From Massilia agrisoli (lineage in GTDB: Bacteria; Pseudomonadota; Gammaproteobacteria; Burkholderiales; Burkholderiaceae_D): a stretch of DNA of 64,000 nucleotides. The stretch spans positions 1 to 64,000 of the forward strand of contig NZ_JAJHPV010000022.1 in NCBI RefSeq assembly GCF_020831365.1, read 5' to 3'. Numbering within the stretch: position 1 is the stretch's first letter; each line of letters starts with the position of its first letter. This document shows, one piece after another, positions 26,708 to 34,951 of the stretch. The notes under the pieces were generated by a model. The model did no database searches and was not told where the DNA came from. It worked only from the letters and a program-made list of their open reading frames with translations. The position numbers were made by a program, and so were the translations under genes.

Positions 26708-27157
26708 ATGAGCTTAAAAGAACAAATCACCGAAGACATGAAGACGGCAATGCGCGCGAAAGAAGCGGGACGGCTGCAGACCATTCGCCTGCTGATCGCT
26801 GAAATCAAGCGCAAGGAAGTCGACGAGCGTATCGAGCTCGACGACACCCAGACGCTGGCGATCGTCGAAAAGATGATCAAGCAGCGCAAGGACTCGATCA
26901 GCCAGTTCGAAGCCGGCAACCGCCAGGACCTGGCCGACATCGAGAAAGCCGAGCTCGCCATCCTCGCCGCCTACATGCCTGCCGGCCTGTCGGACGAAGA
27001 AGTTGCCGCCGAAGTAGCAGCGGCCGTCGCCGCCTCTGGCGCCGCGGGCCCGCAAGACATGGGCAAAGTCATGGCCATCGTCAAGCCAAAGCTGGCTGGC
27101 CGTGCCGACATGACGGTGGTATCGGGCCTCGTCAAGAAAGCCCTGAGCGGCGGCTAA
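26708..27157 (+). CDS. GatB/YqeY domain protein
   Basis: A 149-residue helical protein resembling the C-terminal tRNA-binding tail of the GatB amidotransferase subunit. The sequence opens MSLKEQITEDMKTAMRAKE and has the family stretch IEKAELAILAAYMP and MGKVMAIVKPKLAGRADM. YqeY proteins stand alone and their role is not settled; a tRNA-linked function is presumed. The ATG at 26708 has GAGGATG upstream. Position between rpsU and dnaG is conserved in many bacteria. Confidence 0.9.
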   Translation: MSLKEQITEDMKTAMRAKEAGRLQTIRLLIAEIKRKEVDERIELDDTQTLAIVEKMIKQRKDSISQFEAGNRQDLADIEKAELAILAAYMPAGLSDEEVAAEVAAAVAASGAAGPQDMGKVMAIVKPKLAGRADMTVVSGLVKKALSGG

Positions 27158-27226
27158 GCCAGCGCTCCAAAAGACCGGCGGTCCGAAAAACCCAAGACCG
27201 GCGCTCTAGCACCGGGATCCGTCCCC

Positions 27227-27405
27227 GGGGACAGACCCCAATTGGCGGTGACTGAAAATTTCCAAATTCGGGGTCAGACCACCGGTAGTTTGGAAGATTG
27301 CTTTGATTGAATTTCCAAATTCGGGGTCAGACCACCGGTGAATTTCCAAATTCGGGGTCAGACCACCGGTAAACTGGAAGATTGCTTGAATTGGGGTCTG
27401 TCCCC
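27227..27405. repeat. Cluster of direct and inverted GGGGTCAGACC repeats
   Basis: Outer 17-bp inverted repeats (27227-27243 and 27389-27405; AATTGGGGTCTGTCCCC and its inverse) enclose three identical 29-bp direct copies at 27258-27286, 27311-27339 and 27342-27370, each containing TTCCAAATTCGGGGTCAGAC. It occupies the gap between yqeY and dnaG (27158-27537), where no gene is visible. Similar GGGGTCAGACC elements are common between genes in Oxalobacteraceae. Confidence 0.85.
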
Positions 27406-27537
27406 AAATTTGGAAAGATTTTTAGGGGCGTCCCACGATCGCTCGAGGAATAAATCGATGTCGCGTATTGTTTCAGCTCAACGCTGCAACGTGCCCGGCG
27501 GTATAGTCTGACCTAAGACAAAGACTGTTCATCAAAC

Positions 27538-29334
27538 GTGATTCCACAATCATTCATTACCGACCTCCTCAACCGCGTCGACATCGTCGATGTTGTCGGC
27601 CGCTACGTGCAGCTGAAGAAGGGCGGCGCGAATTATCAGGGCTTGTGCCCGTTCCATAACGAAAAATCCCCCAGCTTTACCGTCAGCCCAACCAAGCAGT
27701 TCTACCATTGCTTCGGCTGCGGCGCCCACGGCACGTCGATCGGTTTCCTGATCGAATACTCTGGGATGGGCTTCGTCGATGCGGTCAAGGACCTGGCCCA
27801 GAACGTCGGCATGGTGGTGCCCGATGCGGATGACAAGATTCCCCCGGCCCAGCGTGCCCAGAACCAGGCCCAGGCGCTGGCCCTGTCCGACGCGATGACG
27901 CGCGCCTGCGACTTTTACCGCGGCCAGCTGCGCACTGCGCCCAACGCGATCGAATACCTGAAAAAACGTGGCCTCACCGGTGAAATCTGTGCCCGCTTCG
28001 GCATGGGCTACGCTCCGGGCGGCTGGGATAACCTGCGCTCGGTGTTCCCGGAATACGATGCGCTGGCGCTGGTCGAATCCGGCCTTGTCATTGATAAGGT
28101 CGACGAAGAAGGCAACAAGCAGAAGCGCTATGACCGTTTCCGCGAGCGCATCATGTTCCCGATCCGCAACGTCAAAGGCCAGGTCATCGGCTTCGGCGGC
28201 CGCGTGCTCGATTCGGGTGAGCCGAAATACCTGAACTCGCCGGAAACGCCGCTGTTCCAGAAAGGCCTTGAGCTGTACGGCCTGTTCGAGGCGCGCCAGG
28301 CCATCCGCGACGCCGGCTACGTGCTGGTGACGGAAGGCTACATGGACGTGGTCGCCCTGGCGCAACTTGGCTTTCCGCAAGCGGTCGCGACGCTCGGTAC
28401 CGCCTGCACCAGCACCCACGTACAAAAGTTGCTGCGCCAGACGGATACTGTCATTTTCAGTTTCGACGGCGACAAGGCCGGCCGCAAAGCCGCGCGCCGC
28501 GCCCTTGAGGCTTGCCTGCCGCAAGTAACCGACGACAAGATCATCAAATTCCTGTTCCTGCCGCAAGAACACGACCCGGACAGCTTCGTGCGCGAGCGCG
28601 GTGCGGATGCGTTCGAGCAAGAAATCCACGAGGCCATGCCTCTGTCGCAATTCCTGCTGCGTGAAGTGTCGGCTGAACATGACTTGTCGGAACCCGAAGG
28701 GCGCGCGCGTGTCCAATTCGATGCCAAGCCCTTGTTGCAATCGATGGCGCCATCGGCGCTCCGCCTGCAGATCGTACGCGGGCTGGCTGGCCTGACGGAA
28801 TCGACCCCGGCCGAGATCGAGGGCCTGTTCGAACTGGCCAAGCCCGTTGCGGTTGCGCGCAAGGCGCCGCCACGGCAGGGCAGGCCGCAACCGGTGGGAT
28901 TGGAGGCGCAGATCATGCGCCACCTGGTCGCCCACCCGCCGCTCGCGCTTGAGCTGGACGAGTCGGCCCTCCAGGCGTTTAACCATTTCGGGCCGGAATC
29001 GGCCGAACGGTTGCTGCAACTGGTTGCGGCAGCGCAGGCACTGGGGCCGAACGGCGGCTTTGCCGCCTTGTCCCAGCACCTTAAGGACGAGGGCCCGGAT
29101 TACGACGGCCTGATCGCCGAAATTGCTTCGGAGCCCGAGTCCGATTTTGACAGCGTTAAATTATGGCTTGCTGGAGCTGTGAGGCAGATCAAGATGGACG
29201 CATTAAAACACGAGCTCAATCAGTTGTTTTCATCGGGTTTGACCTCAGATCAGGTTGGAATTCGATACCGCGAGATCACCGCGATGCAGGATCAATTGTT
29301 GCGAGAAGCACAAGCAGAACTGGCGGCGCGCTAG
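27538..29334 (+). CDS. dnaG: DNA primase DnaG
   Basis: A 598-residue enzyme that makes RNA primers at the replication fork. The N-terminal CHC2 zinc finger uses Cys37, His40, Cys58 and Cys61. The RNA polymerase core has VIGFGGRVLDSGEPKYLNS and the TOPRIM motifs VTEGYMDVVAL and FDGDKAGRKAA. A C-terminal helicase-binding domain (about 440-598) contacts DnaB. Translation starts at GTG with no clear ribosome site, which may hold expression low. TATAGT at 27502-27507 is a possible -10 element. The repeat cluster lies just upstream. Confidence 0.96.
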   Translation: MIPQSFITDLLNRVDIVDVVGRYVQLKKGGANYQGLCPFHNEKSPSFTVSPTKQFYHCFGCGAHGTSIGFLIEYSGMGFVDAVKDLAQNVGMVVPDADDKIPPAQRAQNQAQALALSDAMTRACDFYRGQLRTAPNAIEYLKKRGLTGEICARFGMGYAPGGWDNLRSVFPEYDALALVESGLVIDKVDEEGNKQKRYDRFRERIMFPIRNVKGQVIGFGGRVLDSGEPKYLNSPETPLFQKGLELYGLFEARQAIRDAGYVLVTEGYMDVVALAQLGFPQAVATLGTACTSTHVQKLLRQTDTVIFSFDGDKAGRKAARRALEACLPQVTDDKIIKFLFLPQEHDPDSFVRERGADAFEQEIHEAMPLSQFLLREVSAEHDLSEPEGRARVQFDAKPLLQSMAPSALRLQIVRGLAGLTESTPAEIEGLFELAKPVAVARKAPPRQGRPQPVGLEAQIMRHLVAHPPLALELDESALQAFNHFGPESAERLLQLVAAAQALGPNGGFAALSQHLKDEGPDYDGLIAEIASEPESDFDSVKLWLAGAVRQIKMDALKHELNQLFSSGLTSDQVGIRYREITAMQDQLLREAQAELAAR

Positions 29335-29390
29335 CTGCGTCAACCCGCCTTGGAGGGTGGGCGTTAGTGACTGGAAAAAGCCGGGGTGCG

Positions 29391-29399
29391 TGCTATAAT
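29391..29399 (+). promoter_or_regulatory. Probable rpoD promoter (extended -10)
   Basis: TGCTATAAT is a near-consensus extended -10 box 57 bp after the dnaG stop codon. A weak TGGAAA at 29372-29377 could be the -35. Transcripts from here would carry a leader of about 375 bases before rpoD. Confidence 0.6.
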
Positions 29400-29780
29400 A
29401 AAACGCTAAGTGTTGTATTCTTAGAAAGCTTATTTTTTAACTGGAAGTGAATGTTCTTCCTATAAGTTAGGCTCTTGATCGGCGCGGATATGGCGCCGGC
29501 GGCCAGGGCCAGCTTTGGTTGAGAAGGCGCGAAGCGCCTCGCGGCGAAAATGCCAATCAACCACTTACGGCCCTTGCCCCCGTCCGCCGTTCTGTTGCAG
29601 CCGACTTCCGCCGCCAGGCCGATGCCGGCCGCGGCATAAGGCGTGCGGCGATGCGCGGATCTGCCTGCAAGGTGATGTAAAGGTGTAACGAGTGCAGCAA
29701 TGCCGGACTGGCCCGCAAGGCGGGTCCGGAACGTAGGGCCAGCAACAAATTTTACTTAAACCATCGTAAAGCTAGTCGTT
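29400..29780 (+). other. Long non-coding leader between dnaG and rpoD
   Basis: No ORF with a credible start or composition is seen on either strand in this stretch. It is AT-rich at both ends and GC-rich in the middle. It contains GC-rich hairpins, the clearest at 29703-29729 (CCGGAC..CCCGC/GCGGG.TCCGG). The region may be a structured 5' leader of rpoD, but it matches no RNA family I can name. Confidence 0.45.
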
Positions 29781-32042
29781 GTGACATCGAAAGCGCCTGT
29801 GCCAATCAAGAAACCCGAATCCAAAGTGGCTGCAAAGCCGACGAGAGCCTCCGCCAAAGCGGATAAAGCAGACAAAGCGGACGTACGCGCACCCGCTGCG
29901 CCGCCCGCGGTCAGCCAGACCACCGATGCCGCCGCCCTGGCAGCCATCGACACGTCGGGCTATGTGCTGCCAACCGTAAAGGTACCGGGGCGGCGCGGCC
30001 GCAAGCCAAAAGAGTTCCAGCCCGAGAACGACGAAGTCGCCGCGCTGAACGCGGTCGAACGCGCCGAGCTCAAGGCGGTCGACAAGGCCAAGGCCAAGGA
30101 CCGCAAGGCCAAGGAAAAAGCGCTGCTGAAGGATGCCTTCTCGTCCGACACCGAGGCTTCGGAAGAAGAGCTCGAGCGCCGCCGCACCAAGCTCAAGACC
30201 CTGATCAAGTTCGGCAAGGAACGTGGTTTCCTGACCTACGCGGAAATCAACGACCACCTGCCTGAGAACATTGTCGATCCGGAAGCGATCGAAGGCATCA
30301 TCGGCACTTTCAACGACATGGGCATCGCTGTGTATGAACACGCGCCCGATGCCGAAACCCTGCTGCTGTCCGATAACGTTGCCACCGTCACCAGCGACGA
30401 CGAAGCCGAAGCCGCTGCGGAAGCGGCGCTGTCGACGGTGGACTCCGACTTTGGCCGCACCACCGACCCGGTCCGCATGTACATGCGCGAGATGGGCTCG
30501 GTCGAACTGCTGACCCGCGAAGGCGAAATTGAAATCGCCAAGCGCATCGAAGACGGCCTGAAGGACATGATCCAGGCGATCTCCGCCTGCCCGGTCACGA
30601 TCGCCGAGATCATTTCCGCCGCCATCCGCATCCAGAACGACGAAATCAAGATCGACGAAATCGTCGACGGCATGGTCGACGAAGACGGTGAAGCCACCAC
30701 ACCTCCGGGCGCGGCGCCGACTGCGTCGGACGAAGACGAAGATGACGAAGAAGCCGAAGGCGAAGAAGAAGCCGAGGAGGAAGAAACCACTGCTTCTGGC
30801 GCGGCTGGTTACTCCGCGGAACAGCTCGAAGCGCTGAAAGCCGAAGCGCTGGAGAAATTCGAAGTCATCTCGGTGCAGTTCGACAAGATGCGCAAGGCGT
30901 TCGAAAAGGACGGCTACAACTCGAAGGCCTACGTTAAGGCGCAGGAAGCAATTTCCAACGAACTGCTGGGCATCCGCTTCACCGCCAAGGTCGTCGAAAA
31001 GCTGTGCGACACGCTGCGCGGCCAGGTCGACGAAGTGCGCCACATTGAAAAGCAGATCCTCGACGTTGCTGTGAACAAGTGCGGCATGCCGCGCGCCCAC
31101 TTCATCAAGGTCTTCCCAGGCAATGAAACCAATCTTGACTGGGTCGACGGCGAAGTGAACGCCGGCCACGCGTACTCCGCCATCCTCGGGCGCAACATCC
31201 CGACGATCAAGGAACTGCAGCAGCGCCTGATCGACCTGCAAGCGCGCGTCGTGCTGCCGCTGCCGGACCTGCGCAACATCAACCGCCAGATGGCGGCGGG
31301 TGAAATGAAGGCGCGCAAAGCCAAGCGCGAAATGACCGAGGCCAACCTGCGCCTCGTGATTTCGATCGCCAAGAAATACACCAACCGCGGCCTGCAGTTC
31401 CTCGACCTGATCCAGGAAGGCAATATCGGCCTGATGAAGGCAGTGGACAAGTTCGAATACCGCCGCGGCTACAAGTTCTCGACTTACGCAACGTGGTGGA
31501 TCCGCCAGGCGATCACGCGTTCGATCGCCGACCAGGCGCGCACGATTCGTATTCCGGTGCACATGATCGAGACGATCAACAAGATGAACCGCATCTCCCG
31601 CCAGATCCTGCAAGAGACGGGTGCGGAGCCTGATCCGGCGACGCTTGCGATCAAGATGGAAATGCCGGAAGATAAGATCCGGAAGATCATGAAGATCGCC
31701 AAAGAGCCGATCTCGATGGAAACGCCGATTGGCGACGATGACGACTCCCACCTGGGCGACTTCATCGAAGACAACAATACGCTGGCGCCATCGGATGCGG
31801 CGCTGCACGCCTCGATGCGTGGCGTGGTCAAGGACGTGCTCGATTCGCTGACTCCGCGCGAAGCCAAAGTGCTGCGCATGCGTTTCGGTATCGAGATGTC
31901 GACGGACCACACCTTGGAAGAAGTGGGCAAGCAGTTCGACGTGACGCGTGAGCGGATTCGCCAGATCGAGGCGAAGGCGCTGCGCAAGTTGCGCCACCCA
32001 TCGCGCTCGGACAAGCTGAAGAGCTTCCTCGAAGGCAATTAA
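29781..32042 (+). CDS. rpoD: RNA polymerase primary sigma factor RpoD (sigma-70)
   Basis: A 753-residue housekeeping sigma factor. A Lys/Ala-rich N-terminal extension (1-100) precedes region 1.1 (about 130-190). Region 1.2 has [21 protein letters not shown] large non-conserved region carries a very acidic insert (about 310-340). Regions 2.1-2.4 include [20 protein letters not shown] and [13 protein letters not shown], and region 4.2 has [20 protein letters not shown]. The start is GTG at 29781: an in-frame TAA lies 15 bases upstream, and no suitable ATG follows nearby. It ends the rpsU-yqeY-dnaG-rpoD block and is followed by a terminator hairpin. Confidence 0.97.
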   Translation: MTSKAPVPIKKPESKVAAKPTRASAKADKADKADVRAPAAPPAVSQTTDAAALAAIDTSGYVLPTVKVPGRRGRKPKEFQPENDEVAALNAVERAELKAVDKAKAKDRKAKEKALLKDAFSSDTEASEEELERRRTKLKTLIKFGKERGFLTYAEINDHLPENIVDPEAIEGIIGTFNDMGIAVYEHAPDAETLLLSDNVATVTSDDEAEAAAEAALSTVDSDFGRTTDPVRMYMREMGSVELLTREGEIEIAKRIEDGLKDMIQAISACPVTIAEIISAAIRIQNDEIKIDEIVDGMVDEDGEATTPPGAAPTASDEDEDDEEAEGEEEAEEEETTASGAAGYSAEQLEALKAEALEKFEVISVQFDKMRKAFEKDGYNSKAYVKAQEAISNELLGIRFTAKVVEKLCDTLRGQVDEVRHIEKQILDVAVNKCGMPRAHFIKVFPGNETNLDWVDGEVNAGHAYSAILGRNIPTIKELQQRLIDLQARVVLPLPDLRNINRQMAAGEMKARKAKREMTEANLRLVISIAKKYTNRGLQFLDLIQEGNIGLMKAVDKFEYRRGYKFSTYATWWIRQAITRSIADQARTIRIPVHMIETINKMNRISRQILQETGAEPDPATLAIKMEMPEDKIRKIMKIAKEPISMETPIGDDDDSHLGDFIEDNNTLAPSDAALHASMRGVVKDVLDSLTPREAKVLRMRFGIEMSTDHTLEEVGKQFDVTRERIRQIEAKALRKLRHPSRSDKLKSFLEGN

Positions 32043-32050
32043 ACCTTGAC

Positions 32051-32090
32051 GGGGCGAGGCAGAGATTCTATCCTCGCCCCTTCCAAATTT
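32051..32090 (+). terminator. Terminator after rpoD
   Basis: Nine-base perfect stem GGGGCGAGG/CCTCGCCCC with a 12-base loop, followed by a moderately T-rich tail (TTCCAAATTTT). Confidence 0.75.
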
Positions 32091-32094
32091 TCAC

Positions 32095-32125
32095 CGTCGT
32101 TCCCGCGAAAGCGGGAACCCATACT
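32095..32125. repeat. Family B palindrome, single arm
   Basis: GTCGTTCCCGCGAAAGCGGG followed by AACCCATACTG is one arm of the family B repeat. The matching right arm is absent, so this copy is truncated or a solo unit between rpoD and the tRNA gene. Confidence 0.65.
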
Positions 32126-32178
32126 GAGCGTCAGAGCCCGGTATGCGTCCTCGCCCATGAGGTAACGGAACCCTCCAG

Positions 32179-32257
<79 letters not shown>

Positions 32258-32278
32258 GAATCTTCGTGTACTGAAATC

Positions 32279-32310
32279 AAGCCCTTACGAGAAATCGTCG
32301 GGGCTTTTTT
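32279..32310 (+). terminator. Rho-independent terminator after the tRNA
   Basis: AAGCCC..ACGA-gaaa-TCGT..GGGCTT stem with an internal bulge, then a run of T. It lies 21 bases after the tRNA CCA end. Confidence 0.85.
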
Positions 32311-32422
32311 CATCCCCGGTTGAAGGGGAATGCCAGCCAAGGGCCGGATTGATGCTTATCAACCCGACCATAGTGAGCCCCGCGATAATGTCAGGGACCC
32401 TGCGCGCGGAGCACATTATCCA

Positions 32423-33205
32423 ATGACAAATCTGGCTAGCCGGCTGTATAGCGACTACTTTATGCCTTCGCGCTTGCCGGGCTATGAGCGTTTTATTGTT
32501 GCGGCGCGCGACATGGGCTACGCGCAGACGTCGGTGCGCGAGTATTTCGATGCCATTTCCAATGGCGAGGTGCAGGACGGCCGGAAGGTCGTGGTGCACC
32601 GGCATGACATCGATACCGATCTTCGCACCGCAAGAAAGCTGTTTGAGGTGGAAAAAAAGTACAAGATCAAGTCGACCTTTTACTTCCGCCTCTCCACGCT
32701 GGATTTCAAGCTGATGCGTGAAATTGAGGAATATGGCAGCGAGGCCAGCTATCACTACGAAGAACTCGCCACTTTCGCGAAAAAACACCGCATCCGCGAT
32801 CCAGCTGGCATCCATGCCCGGATGCCGGAGATCCGCGACACCTTCACACGCAATTTCTGCTCCATCGAGCAGCGGCTCGGCACCAAGATGACCACGGTGG
32901 CGAGCCACGGCGACTTCGCCAACCGGCGGCTCAAGCTGAATAACACCGAGTTGCTTAAAGACCAGCAGCTGCGCGAACACTGCGGCATCCGATGCGAGGC
33001 CTACGATCCCGCGCTGCTGCAGAGCTTCAACTTCTACGTCGCGGACCGCCCACATCCCAAGTATTACCATCCGAGTTCGCCAGATGAGGCTCTTGGCCAG
33101 TACCGCCGGATCTGCTTCCTCAGCCATCCGCGCCAATTTGAGACCAACTGGATCGAAAACACCAAAGACAATCTGTTCCGGTTTTACGAAGGCGCACGGT
33201 GGTGA
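32423..33205 (+). CDS. NodB-like polysaccharide deacetylase-fold protein
   Basis: A 260-residue protein with features of carbohydrate esterase family 4. The metal-binding motif HRHDIDTD (His60, Asp62 and Asp64 region) follows VVV, and a later SYHYEEL (His111) and SHGDF may complete the site. There is no signal peptide, so it would act on a cytoplasmic sugar precursor or nucleotide-linked glycan. The ATG at 32423 begins MTNLASRLYSDYF; the frame extends 31 codons upstream without family-like sequence, and neither start has a clear ribosome site. It precedes an MBL/Rieske fusion gene by 141 bp, suggesting a two-gene unit for carbohydrate modification. Confidence 0.72.
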   Translation: MTNLASRLYSDYFMPSRLPGYERFIVAARDMGYAQTSVREYFDAISNGEVQDGRKVVVHRHDIDTDLRTARKLFEVEKKYKIKSTFYFRLSTLDFKLMREIEEYGSEASYHYEELATFAKKHRIRDPAGIHARMPEIRDTFTRNFCSIEQRLGTKMTTVASHGDFANRRLKLNNTELLKDQQLREHCGIRCEAYDPALLQSFNFYVADRPHPKYYHPSSPDEALGQYRRICFLSHPRQFETNWIENTKDNLFRFYEGARW

Positions 33206-33346
33206 GCTTGCGCCGCTAGTTGTTTGTGCTCCATCAAACCAGGCCTGTGGCCCGCAGCGTCACTTATGCGCCGTCAACCGCCTGCCTGGGCCCGCAGACT
33301 AGCCTGTAGGCGGACTGCCATTCTCAACACTCCCCGGTAACTATCC

Positions 33347-34870
33347 ATGAACGCTGACTTCACGTTTTGGGGGCACAACTGCTTCCTGATCGAAACCGAC
33401 CGCGAAGCATTGCTGCTCGACCCCTGGCTCAACGATATCGGGGCATTCTTTGGAAGCTGGCATCAGTGGCCCCCGAATGGACATCTGCGCGAGCTTGTGA
33501 AGAAACGCTGTGCCGAAAAAAAGCTGAGTATTTTCCTGAGCCATGAGCACCAGGACCATTTCGATAAGTCGACGCTCGCCGCCTTGTCGAGCCATCCGGA
33601 TTGCACCATTTTCATTCCAGCATACAAGGACAAGTATCTGCTCGAAGCGCTAGGGCAGATGAACATGCGCACGGTCGAACTGGCGGAAGGTGAGCAGGCC
33701 GGTGGAGACATCCAGTTCCGTATTTTCATCGATGACAGTGGCATCAACCATGACGCCGCAATTTTTGTGGCAACTCCGGGCTTCACCTTTTTTAACCAAA
33801 ATGACTGTAAGATTTTCGATCGTCTTTCATTATTGAAGAATGAATTACCGAAAATTGACTACTACTCGGTACAATTTTCCGGTGCAAACTGGCATCCATC
33901 ATGTTTTGTTCTACCCGAAGACCAGCGACGCCTTGTGGCAACGAAAAAGGTGCTCAGCAAGTTGCGTAATGTCCTCAGCGGCATAAAGATTCTTGGCCCG
34001 CGCTTCTTCGTCCCTGCCGCCGGCCCTGCGTTTTTCCCTTTCCTCGATCCTACCTTGAATGCTGGCGCCGGAACGATTTTTGTACACCAGGATGAGCTCG
34101 ACAAATACCTTGCCCAGAACCGCATCCAGAACGTGCTCTATCCGAGGCCGGGCGAGCGGGTCGATGAGCATGCCAACCGGCTGCCGATCGCAGCGCCGAC
34201 GCCTGCAGAGATTAACCAGTACGCTGCGTCGCACCCTGACGTTTGGGAGGGAATTGAGGACAACTTTTCGGTCGAGCGCTTTGCCGATGTGCTACGGCGT
34301 CGGTTGAGCCTGATCGCCAGCATTGCCTTGCCGCCCGGGACGCCCTCCATTGCCTTCCGCTGGGGCAGCGAAAAATCCCAATCCCTGGTGGTAGACCTGG
34401 TCGGCAACGCGCTGTCCCAAGCGCAGGAGCCGCAAACGCCTTGCCTCGTCCTGAGCGCCAGCACCAAATACTTTTCGCTGATGTGCGGCGAAGATCGCTG
34501 GCAGGACATTGCCTTGAGCCTGCGCGCCAGCATCGAACGGCTGCCCGATGTGTACAACACCATCGTCAACATCTTCCTGTTTGCCGACGAATCCAACCTC
34601 GCCGAATCGCTGATCCGCAACCTGAACCTGTCCAGGGAGCGAATCGTGATCGAACACCAGGGGCAAAAATACGAAATCAACCGCTACTGCCCGCATCAGG
34701 GCGGCGACCTGGCCTACGCCACCATCGACGACGAACTGCATGTGGTCTGTCCACGGCACAGCTGGCGCTTCGACCTGGCCTGCGAGGGCATGTGCAAGAC
34801 GTCCGGCATGAGCATTGACGCGGTGAAGCTCGACAGCCAAAAGCAGCCGGAATCGCCCACTGGCAAATAA
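33347..34870 (+). CDS. Metallo-beta-lactamase fold/Rieske [2Fe-2S] fusion protein
   Basis: A 507-residue predicted oxygenase-type protein. The N-terminal half is a metallo-beta-lactamase fold with SHEHQDHFD (HxHxDH at 66-71). The C-terminal 70 residues are a Rieske domain: Cys448 and His450 in CPHQGGDL, and Cys468 and His471 in CPRHSWRF, bind the cluster. Animal CMP-N-acetylneuraminate hydroxylase joins the same two modules in the opposite order, so a sugar-hydroxylating role is a plausible inference. There is no signal peptide. DNA at about 33760-33960 is visibly more AT-rich than its neighbours, which may point to transfer. The upstream partner is a NodB-like protein. Confidence 0.8.
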   Translation: MNADFTFWGHNCFLIETDREALLLDPWLNDIGAFFGSWHQWPPNGHLRELVKKRCAEKKLSIFLSHEHQDHFDKSTLAALSSHPDCTIFIPAYKDKYLLEALGQMNMRTVELAEGEQAGGDIQFRIFIDDSGINHDAAIFVATPGFTFFNQNDCKIFDRLSLLKNELPKIDYYSVQFSGANWHPSCFVLPEDQRRLVATKKVLSKLRNVLSGIKILGPRFFVPAAGPAFFPFLDPTLNAGAGTIFVHQDELDKYLAQNRIQNVLYPRPGERVDEHANRLPIAAPTPAEINQYAASHPDVWEGIEDNFSVERFADVLRRRLSLIASIALPPGTPSIAFRWGSEKSQSLVVDLVGNALSQAQEPQTPCLVLSASTKYFSLMCGEDRWQDIALSLRASIERLPDVYNTIVNIFLFADESNLAESLIRNLNLSRERIVIEHQGQKYEINRYCPHQGGDLAYATIDDELHVVCPRHSWRFDLACEGMCKTSGMSIDAVKLDSQKQPESPTGK

Positions 34871-34882
34871 ACGACACTTTGT

Positions 34883-34919
34883 GCATCGCCTGCCGACGGC
34901 GATGCAAGCGGCATATAAT
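34883..34919 (+). promoter_or_regulatory. Hairpin and -10 box upstream of the HD-GYP gene
   Basis: A perfect GCATCGCC/GGCGATGC hairpin (34883-34905) is followed by TATAAT at 34914-34919, 33 bp before the HD-GYP start. No convincing -35 element is seen. The hairpin may terminate the upstream gene, but there is no T-run. Confidence 0.4.
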
Positions 34920-34951
34920 GAATTCCTTGCCTTAACGCAAAATTCATTTCT

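Noticed and set aside
27258-27370. Three direct repeats considered as a CRISPR array
   Set aside because: The gaps between copies are 24 and 2 bases, not uniform spacers, and no cas genes are near. The copies sit inside a palindromic cluster.
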